Origin: Oscillospiraceae bacterium | Lineage (GTDB): Bacteria > Bacillota > Clostridia > Oscillospirales > UBA644 | Direction of reading: 5' to 3' | NCBI GenBank assembly: GCA_902783255.1 | Contig: CACZQB010000024.1 | Span: forward strand, 29,232 to 93,231 | DNA length: 64,000 nucleotides | Shown here: positions 53,120-60,711 of the stretch, in pieces | Position numbering within the stretch: the stretch's first letter is position 1 | How the letters are laid out: each line of letters begins with the position of its first letter | The notes under the pieces: model-generated | Seen by the model: only the letters and a program-made list of their open reading frames with translations | The model's database searches: none | Told to the model about the DNA's origin: nothing | Made by a program: the position numbers and the translations under genes

Positions 53120-56100
53120 CTATCCAAGCAAAGGCAAAGTATAATCCATGATCATTTCCGCCAGCTCGCCTCTTGTTATAACAGTATCTTCCGCTCCGGT
53201 CTTTTCGTAAGGAACTCCGACAAGAGCACTGAAAGCGGCAAGATAATCCTCGAAAGCGGCGCCGGTAAGAGGATCGTCAACGAGAGCGTTTGACGGGATT
53301 ATGCCGTAGGAAGAAATTTCGCTGAGGGCGAGGTCTGCATCTTTTGTATCCTCTATACCGAGAGCATAAAGGGCTATCGCGGCATCCCCTGCAGTTGCAG
53401 TATCGTCAACACCGAAAACAGTTTTGCTTGCGGGATACATCAGACCGTAATCGATAACAAAAGATATTGCTTCATAAAAAGGCATTTCCTCTTTTACATC
53501 CTCAAGATCGACCTGATCGCCCGCAAAAGGAGTAAGCACGCTGTCAAACAGATCTTCATTTGCGCTGATCGCTGAAGAGCTGCCGGCGGTAAAGCGTGTG
53601 CCTTCTTTTACAAGTTTTGCGTAAACATCAGCAAAATCCTGCAATTTTTCAACGGTTATGCTCTTAAGATCGCGCATATAATCAAGAATAACGGAGGAAT
53701 CGCTGTGCAGCAGTTTGTCAAATGCGGCATTTACGGCACCGCTCAGTTCACCCTCGCTCTTCGCGTAATATGAATATGCGGAGAGTATATATCCGTCAAG
53801 CTCTTCCTGACTGAGCTCAAGAGAAGAAAGGAAATCAGGCAGTTTTTCATATACTTCAAATGTTTCAACGATGTTCGGGTCACGGTATGAAACGATATAT
53901 GCTCCGTAGTCTTCGATAAAGCCGGTCATAACGCCATAAGCGCCGTATTGGTCTCTCAGCATAGGATAAAGGTACTTATCGCTGACTATGCTTGAAACAG
54001 CATCGAGATATCCGCTGTATTCTTCCATACCAAGCGTTGCATAATCTGCCACAACGCCGTTGAACTGAACGTTTGAATCAACTATGAGCGCTTCAAATCC
54101 ATTCGGAGCGGGCAGACTGTAAGTTGCACGCTTTACGGATTTTTCGTCAAGTTTTGAGAAGAACTCGGAAGAGTATTTTGAGTTAGTCTCTATACTTTCC
54201 GCATTTCCGGCAAAAATCGCGACGGCGCCGGCGCGGTTGTTGAAGAAGTTTCTTATTCCTTCAAGTTTAAGCTTTACGACACCCGGCGTTTCCTGTGCAA
54301 GTTTTTCCGCCTCTTCAAGGAACTGATAGTAACTGATACCGTTAAAATAGCTGTAATAACCGTATAATTCATCGTTTCCTCCGATAGTTCTGTAAAGCAT
54401 TGCGCTGTAAGGTTCGGAGTTTATACTGTTTTTCAGAGAATCTTTATTGCGTCCTATAAGACTTGCCAGAGTTTCGGCATCGTCAAATTCCGTTTCGTAA
54501 AGGAGTTCATGAATAAGATCATACCCTTTTTCGAGATCTTCATCTGCGGATATCCACCCTGCTCTAAGACGAGGTGTTACGATCCCGCTTTCCGCATCAA
54601 CAGTCAAAGACATGCGAATTTCGCCGTTGTAAAGATATCTTCCGGTAAGGAGTGCAAGCTCGTCACGGTCATGTTTTGAAGTATCAAGCTCACCGATAAG
54701 GTCCATATAAAGGTGGAACCATAAAATATCTTTTTGCGGCAACGCGGATGCGTCAAGCAATAGAACGATGCTGCCCGCGCCGTCGACATCAGCAACGGCA
54801 TCGATATATCTGACTCCGTCTTCACCTGTTTTTTCGGTAACTTCATATTCACGGATCTCTTCGGGAAGAGAAGCTACGGTTACTGCCTGAAGTTCTCTGA
54901 CATATGAAGACGCATCGTCATCTTCTGCCTCGCTGTTTGTTGCGTCGATAATAGACTGAAGTTCATCTTCACTCATCGCAGATTTAACCGAAGCAAGGCG
55001 TTCTTTTTCTTTTGCATCAAGTTTTTCGCGCGCTCCGGGATCAGGTGAAGTTGTTGCGAGCACAGTAATATCCGCATTCAGCAGGCGGTCTGAGATTGCT
55101 TTTGCGAACAGTCCTTCATCATTCCATTCTTCAAACTTTTCCATGGCATCAACATAGTCCGCATATCCGAAAATATTGCCTCGGGAAGCGTAATAGCTTG
55201 CGAACATATCGATAAGATCGACACCTATATCACTGCTCTCACCTGTAAGTCTTACGCTCATTGCAACAGAATTCATAACGGAATCGACAAGTTCGTCCGA
55301 AAAACCTGTTTTTGCAATTTCGGCAAGAGAAGAATCCACGGTATTTCTGAAAGTATCGGCGTCTTGCTCATTGACGTTGACCGCGGCAAAGACTATCATA
55401 TCTTCGGGTCCGTCAAGGTCTATGTAAGTGCCGAAACTGCCCCTGGGAAGAGCGCGTTTGAGGTTCTGCATAAGCACAGAACCGCTTGCATTAAGAAGAT
55501 CCGTAAGCGTGTTGTAAATCATTTCCTCGGCAGGATCGTCTTTCAGTCCGGGGCACATGATCGAATAATAGATTATGCTTGAATTATCGGTAACGGCTCT
55601 TGAATCAGCCGGGAATTTATAAGTGCCTTCAGCATCGGATGTGATCGCAGTATAATCTTTATCTTCAAAATTGAATTCGCGCTTTTCGTAAGGAGAAAAT
55701 GCCTCATCGAGAAGCTTAAGAAACGCAGTATAGTCTTCAAATTCGCCGTAAAGAAATGCGCAGCAGTTTGACGGGTGATAGTAAAGGTCGTGATAGCTGC
55801 GAAGACTTTCCCACGTCATATCAGGGATATATGCCGGATCCCCGCCCGAAACATTGCCTATCGTAGAGCCCGGGAATGCGGTTTTAAGGAAATTGCGGTA
55901 TGCCTCGGAATTGATATCGACTGCGCCGAGCATTTCGGAGTATACAGTGCCTTCGATAGTAAGATCGCTCTCTTTATCGGCAAGACGATAACGCCACGCC
56001 TCCTCTCTGAAAATGCTTTCGTCTTCGAGGATCAGTGGATGAAGACAGCTGTCTGTATAAAAATCGGCATATTTCAACAGCTGCTCTTCAGAAAGGCTTG

Positions 56101-56515
56101 CGACGGGATATGTTGTATACAGAGGAGCAGTCATTGCATTCATATACGTGTTGTAAGTTTGATATGAAAGATTGAAAAACAGAGCTTTTGAAGGATATTT
56201 TTCACTTCCGTCAAGCGTGGAATGCTCGAAGACATGCGGAAGACCGGTGTTATCTACAGCTCGGGTAAAAAAGGTCAAATCAAACACGCGGTTCGTGTCG
56301 TTATTTGCGATATAAACAAGTTCAGCACCGGTTTTCTCGTGCTCCATAAGGTATATAACAGCGCCGACAAGCGGGAAATCGCGGATTTCTTTTACAATAA
56401 AGCCTTCGATCCTACTCCCCTCCTTAAGTACGGTTTTGTCAGTGTCTGTTATACTGCAGGAAGCGAGTGACAGGAAAAACACAGCAGCCAGCAGAAATGA
56501 AACGATTTTTTTCAT
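53120..56515 (-). CDS. M16C (PreP/insulinase-like) peptidase lipoprotein with SLH-like tail
   Basis: 1131 residues from the ATG at 56515, which has an AAGGGAG site. Signal peptide with lipobox LASC (Cys20), so exported and lipid-anchored, unlike most M16C enzymes. TGLPHVFEHSTLDGSEKYPS holds the inverted HxxEH zinc motif, and EEAWRYRLADKESDLTIEGT then VYSEMLGAVD includes the distal Glu. Four homologous lobes follow as expected. The last ~130 residues (FYEAISFVIDYGLMYPASKT then FGVDDTATAGDAAIALYALG, ending TRGELAEMIMDY) look like S-layer homology modules. It starts 59 bp after the D-lactate dehydrogenase and may share its transcript. Confidence 0.87.
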   Translation of the reverse strand: MKKIVSFLLAAVFFLSLASCSITDTDKTVLKEGSRIEGFIVKEIRDFPLVGAVIYLMEHEKTGAELVYIANNDTNRVFDLTFFTRAVDNTGLPHVFEHSTLDGSEKYPSKALFFNLSYQTYNTYMNAMTAPLYTTYPVASLSEEQLLKYADFYTDSCLHPLILEDESIFREEAWRYRLADKESDLTIEGTVYSEMLGAVDINSEAYRNFLKTAFPGSTIGNVSGGDPAYIPDMTWESLRSYHDLYYHPSNCCAFLYGEFEDYTAFLKLLDEAFSPYEKREFNFEDKDYTAITSDAEGTYKFPADSRAVTDNSSIIYYSIMCPGLKDDPAEEMIYNTLTDLLNASGSVLMQNLKRALPRGSFGTYIDLDGPEDMIVFAAVNVNEQDADTFRNTVDSSLAEIAKTGFSDELVDSVMNSVAMSVRLTGESSDIGVDLIDMFASYYASRGNIFGYADYVDAMEKFEEWNDEGLFAKAISDRLLNADITVLATTSPDPGAREKLDAKEKERLASVKSAMSEDELQSIIDATNSEAEDDDASSYVRELQAVTVASLPEEIREYEVTEKTGEDGVRYIDAVADVDGAGSIVLLLDASALPQKDILWFHLYMDLIGELDTSKHDRDELALLTGRYLYNGEIRMSLTVDAESGIVTPRLRAGWISADEDLEKGYDLIHELLYETEFDDAETLASLIGRNKDSLKNSINSEPYSAMLYRTIGGNDELYGYYSYFNGISYYQFLEEAEKLAQETPGVVKLKLEGIRNFFNNRAGAVAIFAGNAESIETNSKYSSEFFSKLDEKSVKRATYSLPAPNGFEALIVDSNVQFNGVVADYATLGMEEYSGYLDAVSSIVSDKYLYPMLRDQYGAYGVMTGFIEDYGAYIVSYRDPNIVETFEVYEKLPDFLSSLELSQEELDGYILSAYSYYAKSEGELSGAVNAAFDKLLHSDSSVILDYMRDLKSITVEKLQDFADVYAKLVKEGTRFTAGSSSAISANEDLFDSVLTPFAGDQVDLEDVKEEMPFYEAISFVIDYGLMYPASKTVFGVDDTATAGDAAIALYALGIEDTKDADLALSEISSYGIIPSNALVDDPLTGAAFEDYLAAFSALVGVPYEKTGAEDTVITRGELAEMIMDYTLPLLG

Positions 56516-56574
56516 ATTGTTCTCCCTTCTGTGCGTTACACAGATATTTTTATAAATACTTTTTAGATTAATGA

Positions 56575-57612
56575 TCAGAAGCACTTTTCTTTTCGCTCTT
56601 TTTTGCACTTTTCAATATTGCCGCAGCGATAACAGAGTTCGTTATCACATATACCGCTGCCCGAAAAATAAGACAGAATATTATTTACCGTTGTTTCGGC
56701 GATATTATCCAGAGCTTCTTTTGTAAGAAATGCCTGATGTGATGTGACGATCACATTGGGCATTGAGATAAGGCGTGACAGAAGATCGTCGTTCATAATA
56801 TGACCTGATCTGTCCTCAAAGAAAATATCAGCCTCTTCTTCATAAACGTCAAGACAGGCTGCACCGATTTTACGCTCTTTGATACCGTTGAGAAGAGCTT
56901 CGGAGTCTATAAGCGCGCCTCTTGAAGTATTGATGATCACCACTCCTTTTTTCATTTGTCGTATGGCGTTTTCGTCGATCATATGTCTCGTTTCGTCCGT
57001 CAAAGGACAATGAAGAGAGATGATGTCGCTTCTTTTGAAGAGTTCGTCGAGAGAAACGTATTCTATTTCGCTGTTTTGTGCCGGAAAAGCGTCATAGGCT
57101 ATAACATTCATACCGAAACCTCGGCAGATGTTGATAAAGATCTTTCCTATTTTGCCCGTACCGATCACTCCGACGGTTTTGCCGTGGATATCAAATCCAG
57201 TCAGTCCGCTTAAAGAAAAATTAAACTCTCTTGTGCGGTTATAGGCTTTATGTATACGGCGAACGGAAGTCAGCAGTAAAGCGATAGCGTGTTCAGCGAC
57301 AGCGTAAGGTGAATAAGCCGGAACATGAACGACGTGGACCTTGCCGAATGCAGCACGGATATCGACGTTGTTATATCCTGCGGAACGGAGCGCCACCATT
57401 TTGACACCGTATTCATAAAGTGCGTTGATGACATTTGCGTTTACGGAATCATTCACAAATACGCACACAACATCGCTGCCTTTTGCCAGAGATACTGTAT
57501 CTTCACTTAATCTCGTTTCAAAAAAACGGAATTGAAATCCGTGCTGATCCTGATATTTTTCGAAAGATGCTTTATCATACTCTTTTGCGTCAAAAAAGGA
57601 CACATTGATCAT
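56575..57612 (-). CDS. ldhA: D-lactate dehydrogenase (D-2-hydroxyacid dehydrogenase) with Cys-rich tail
   Basis: 345 residues. ALRSAGYNNVDIRAA, VPAYSPYAVAEHAIALLLTS, VGVIGTGKIGKIFINICRGF (NAD loop), SLHCPLTDETRHMIDENAI, INTSRGALIDSEALL (Arg) and VIVTSHQAFLTKEAL (Glu-His acid pair region) match the D-lactate dehydrogenase branch. It makes D-lactate from pyruvate with NADH. The final ~25 residues add five cysteines in a C-x4-C-x2-C-x5-C-x7-C pattern with many Lys and Glu, which the E. coli enzyme does not have. Ribosome site AGAGGGGGC. Confidence 0.9.
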   Translation of the reverse strand: MINVSFFDAKEYDKASFEKYQDQHGFQFRFFETRLSEDTVSLAKGSDVVCVFVNDSVNANVINALYEYGVKMVALRSAGYNNVDIRAAFGKVHVVHVPAYSPYAVAEHAIALLLTSVRRIHKAYNRTREFNFSLSGLTGFDIHGKTVGVIGTGKIGKIFINICRGFGMNVIAYDAFPAQNSEIEYVSLDELFKRSDIISLHCPLTDETRHMIDENAIRQMKKGVVIINTSRGALIDSEALLNGIKERKIGAACLDVYEEEADIFFEDRSGHIMNDDLLSRLISMPNVIVTSHQAFLTKEALDNIAETTVNNILSYFSGSGICDNELCYRCGNIEKCKKERKEKCF

Positions 57613-57671
57613 TGTATTCGCCCCCTCTTTTTCAGTATTATATGCTGATGATATGCTTTAAATTGTTATAT

Positions 57672-57700
57672 ATTATACCGCACGGGATCTGAATTGTCAA
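57672..57700 (-). promoter_or_regulatory. sigma-A promoter of ldhA
   Basis: On the minus strand TTGACA (57695-57700), 17 bp, TATAAT (57672-57677). The remaining ~295 bp up to the next gene hold no gene I can support. Confidence 0.87.
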
Positions 57701-57910
57701 GCTGTTCATTTCAATTAATATCCCGAAAAAACGGAAATCCGGCTTGGACGGAAATGCACTGTCGGCTTTTTGATTATTAACATTCTTTTCGAAGCAAGTT
57801 AACGGTATTTTTCAACATGCTTCTGCCTGTTTCTTCGTAAAGCTCGCGTGTAGCGCTATGCTGTGGAGAACACGAGACAATGATTCCCATTTATGTCACA
57901 TATTTTTTGC

Positions 57911-57927
57911 AAAAAAAAAAAAAAAAA
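57911..57927. repeat. poly-A tract
   Basis: A run of 17 A just upstream of a TATA-rich segment, ahead of the lipoprotein gene. It may act as an UP-like or curved element, and its length may be unstable. Confidence 0.6.
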
Positions 57928-57997
57928 TATAGTATATTATTATTGAATAGAAGATAAAAAACGAAGCTTAAGTTTACCGATAAAGGAGCTTAACAGA

Positions 57998-59722
57998 ATG
58001 AAAAAATTTATCACGATCATATTTCTTTTTGCCGTTCTCACAATGTTTACCTCTTGCAGCAATTTCTCACCAAATAATGATATTGGTTCGGACTCTGTAA
58101 CAGCAGAAAAATACAAGGTATATCTGGATATTGAATCTGAGAACAACTTATTGTTCAGTACTTATGACATTACAATTTTTTTAAACGGTAAAGAAATCGG
58201 TACTGTGGCAAACGGAAAAAGGTTTGTTTCGACCGTTGAAGTAACAAAAGAGCAGAATGAACTTTCTTTTTGTAAGGCATCAGATACGAGTCCAAAATCA
58301 ACGCGCAAAATCAAAGTCACTGAAGACATGTCATATGAGTGCACATTGGGACATTCGAGCTCTTCGATTGATATAAAAAATGAAACAGTTACCAGCGGAT
58401 TAATAGAAACTGATATTGAAATGGTTGACGTAACCGGATATATCCTTTCAGAGGCTGAAAGCAAACTATACAGCATTGGTTTTACGGAAATAAAATCGGC
58501 AGCTGACAGCGGAATATGGGATAAAAACAATTGGGTTGTATCCACACAGAATTATAAGCCGGGAACAAAAGTTAACAAATACAGTGTTATCCAATTATTT
58601 TGCGTAAGACCGAGTGAATACAACGCACAGACTACCAAATCAACTATGGATTTTCAGCCTGCAGATACTCAATCCACAGGCGTTCAGACTGCTGAAATAC
58701 AGAAATCTACAGAAAATGCAGCGAATAAGAGCGAGGAAACAGTAACTGCAGAATCGGATAAAGCGGAAGCTGAAGCGAAAGCAAAAGCGGAGGCTGAAGC
58801 TAAAGCAAAAGCGGAGGCTGAGGCTAAAGCAAAGGCGGAGGCTGAGGCGAAGGCAAAAGCAGAGGCTGAAGCAAAGGCAAAGGCGGAAGCTGAAGCGAAA
58901 GCAAAAGCGGAAGCTGAGGCGAAGGCAAAAGCGGAGGCTGAGGCTAAAGCAAAGGCGGAAGCTGAAGCAAAGGCAAAAGCAGAGGCTGAAGCAAAGGCAA
59001 AAGAAGAAGCTGAGGCTAAAGCAAAGGCGGAAGCTGAAGCAAAGGCAAAAGCGGAGGCGGAGGCGAAGGCAAAAGCAGAAGCTGAGGCGAAGGCAAAGGC
59101 GGAAGCTGATGCGAAAGCAAAAGCGGAGGCTGAGGCGAAGGCAAAGGCGGAAGCTGAAGCGAAAGCAAAAGCGGAGGCTGAAGCGAAGGCAAAGGCGGAA
59201 GCTGAAGCGAAAGCAAAAGCGGAAGCTGAAGCGAAAGCAAAAGCGGAAGCTGAGGCGAAGGCAAAAGCGGAGGCTGAGGCTAAAGCAAAGGCAGAAGCTG
59301 AGGCGAAGGCAAAAGCAGAGGCTGAGGCGAAAGCAAAAGCGGAAGCTGAGGCGAAAGCAAAGGCGGAGGCTGAGGCTAAAGCAAAGGCGGAAGCTGAAGC
59401 GAAGGCAAAAGCGGAGGCTGAGGCGAAGGCAAAGGCAGAGGCTGAAGCTAAAGCAAAAGCGGAGGCTGAGGCGAAGGCAAAAGCAGAAGCTGAGGCGAAG
59501 GCAAAGGCGGAAGCTGATGCGAAAGCAAAAGCAGAAGCTGAAAAGACAAAGACTTCAACAAGCGACAGATATTATGTATTAAACACCCATACTATGAAAT
59601 TTCATTACCCGAGTTGTCCATCTGTAGATCAAATAAGTCCTGAAAACTATTCTGTATCGACAAAAAGCAGCGAGGAAATTAAACTAGATGGTTATAAGCC
59701 TTGTAAAAGATGTAATCCTTAG
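57998..59722 (+). CDS. lipoprotein with PASTA-like domain, AEAEAKAK rod and Cys-rich end
   Basis: 574 residues. Lipobox FTSC (Cys20). Residues ~35-125 are a beta-rich domain; residues ~143-205 (MVDVTGYILSEAESKLYSIG, then VVSTQNYKPGTKVNKYSVIQ) read as a PASTA module. Residues ~255-515 are about 32 copies of an eight-residue Ala-Glu/Ala-Lys unit, expected to form a long single alpha-helix as in TolA. The last ~50 residues (YVLNTHTMKFHYPSCPSVDQ, then GYKPCKRCNP) are a His/Cys-containing module also found at the ends of clostridial nucleases and ComE-like proteins. Likely a surface protein whose end domain is held away from the membrane. Ribosome site AAAGGAG. Confidence 0.8.
   Translation: MKKFITIIFLFAVLTMFTSCSNFSPNNDIGSDSVTAEKYKVYLDIESENNLLFSTYDITIFLNGKEIGTVANGKRFVSTVEVTKEQNELSFCKASDTSPKSTRKIKVTEDMSYECTLGHSSSSIDIKNETVTSGLIETDIEMVDVTGYILSEAESKLYSIGFTEIKSAADSGIWDKNNWVVSTQNYKPGTKVNKYSVIQLFCVRPSEYNAQTTKSTMDFQPADTQSTGVQTAEIQKSTENAANKSEETVTAESDKAEAEAKAKAEAEAKAKAEAEAKAKAEAEAKAKAEAEAKAKAEAEAKAKAEAEAKAKAEAEAKAKAEAEAKAKAEAEAKAKEEAEAKAKAEAEAKAKAEAEAKAKAEAEAKAKAEADAKAKAEAEAKAKAEAEAKAKAEAEAKAKAEAEAKAKAEAEAKAKAEAEAKAKAEAEAKAKAEAEAKAKAEAEAKAKAEAEAKAKAEAEAKAKAEAEAKAKAEAEAKAKAEAEAKAKAEAEAKAKAEAEAKAKAEADAKAKAEAEKTKTSTSDRYYVLNTHTMKFHYPSCPSVDQISPENYSVSTKSSEEIKLDGYKPCKRCNP
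58765..59547 (+). repeat. 24-bp tandem coding repeat
   Basis: About 32 units of 24 bp coding for Ala-Glu-Ala-Glu-Ala-Lys-Ala-Lys, varying at synonymous positions, with rare variants (Asp for Glu twice, Lys-Glu-Glu once). A ~60-bp stretch at 59062-59124 recurs unchanged at 59470-59532, 408 bp (17 units) away, showing internal segmental duplication. Confidence 0.9.
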
Positions 59723-59785
59723 CTGTTTGCATATCACATTTTTCAACGGGAATTAAGGGCTGCCTACATGCTTAAATAGAAATTT

Positions 59786-59818
59786 GGGACCCAGCTGAAT
59801 CATTATCAGCCGGGTCCC
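59786..59818 (+). terminator. terminator of the rod lipoprotein
   Basis: GGGACCCAGCTGA pairs with TCAGCCGGGTCCC (one mismatch) across a 7-nt loop. Confidence 0.8.
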
Positions 59819-59919
59819 CTTATAGTGCATTATTATATACCGGTATATAGTTGTTTAGAAATAAATCAGCAGGACGATTTTTTTAGACCTTATGAAAATG
59901 TGTTTATAATTTTGAAAAT

Positions 59920-60603
59920 TCAGTTCTGCTCTTCCCCTACTATTTCGCCGTCGTGGAGGCGAATGGTGCGCTGGCAGTAGGACGCTACGTTGGCATCGTG
60001 GGTTACGACTACTACCGTTGTGCCTTCTTTGTTTATCTCTTTGAACAGATTCATTATGCTTTTGCCTGTTTCTTCATCCAGAGCACCTGTGGGTTCGTCC
60101 GCAAGAAGGATCGACGGTTTATGCGCTATCGCTCTTGCTATCGCCACTCTCTGCGCCTGTCCGCCAGATAACTGTGATGGGTATTTTCTCAGCTTCTCAC
60201 CTATCTCAAGTCTTTCGGCTATCTCTTTTATCCTTTTCTTCGTTGATACGCCTTTCAGTTTGCCGTATCTGAGCGGTAACGCTATGTTCTGCGATACGTT
60301 GTATTCGTCTATAAGCGCAAAATGCTGAACTACGAAACCTACGTCGTTTCTTCTGAATTTCGCCATTTTGTTCTGATTTTTTGTATTTATTGTTTCGCCG
60401 TTATAGATATATTCTCCGTCATCGGGAGTATCGAGGCCGGCAAGAAGATTGAGAAGCGTTGATTTGCCTGAGCCTGATTTGCCCATTATAGCCAGCATTT
60501 CGCCTTTTTTGATATCAAGGTCTATGGGGCGCAGCGCCGTTACAAGTCCGTCGCCTTTGCCGTATGTTTTGCATATGCCTCTGAGTGATATTAAGTTTTC
60601 CAT
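59920..60603 (-). CDS. ABC transporter ATP-binding protein (MacB/LolD type)
   Basis: 227 residues. LAIMGKSGSGKSTLLNLLAG (Walker A), FVVQHFALIDEYNVSQNIAL (Q-loop), SQLSGGQAQRVAIARAIAHK (signature) and ILLADEPTGALDEETGKSIM (Walker B), with a His switch in VVVVTHDANVA. This is the MacB/FtsE-like class, including exporters of lactococcin-972-type loci. It follows the FtsX-type permease and also has its own promoter inside the end of that gene. Confidence 0.92.
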   Translation of the reverse strand: MENLISLRGICKTYGKGDGLVTALRPIDLDIKKGEMLAIMGKSGSGKSTLLNLLAGLDTPDDGEYIYNGETINTKNQNKMAKFRRNDVGFVVQHFALIDEYNVSQNIALPLRYGKLKGVSTKKRIKEIAERLEIGEKLRKYPSQLSGGQAQRVAIARAIAHKPSILLADEPTGALDEETGKSIMNLFKEINKEGTTVVVVTHDANVASYCQRTIRLHDGEIVGEEQN

Positions 60604-60682
60604 GTGAGCCTCCTGTATTTTTTATTTTATGTTTTTATATTATTTATTTTTTTATGTCATTTCTTCCTTTATTTCCTCTGTC

Positions 60683-60711
60683 ATTATACCATATATCGGT
60701 AATTATGTCAA
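60683..60711 (-). promoter_or_regulatory. internal promoter of the ATP-binding gene
   Basis: On the minus strand TTGACA (60706-60711), 17 bp, TATAAT (60683-60688). The -35 box overlaps the last codons and stop of the permease gene. Confidence 0.85.

Noticed and set aside
57701..57906. Possible hidden gene or RNA upstream of the rod lipoprotein
   Set aside because: No frame with a ribosome site, no promoter-terminator pair and no tRNA-like fold could be seen.
58765..59547. CRISPR array
   Set aside because: The 24-bp repeats are contiguous, in frame and without spacers; they code for the helical rod.
59016..59582. Long Arg/Lys-rich and Pro/Leu-rich open frames across the repeat
   Set aside because: They are other-frame readings of the 24-bp repeat, without ribosome sites, and overlap a well-supported lipoprotein gene.
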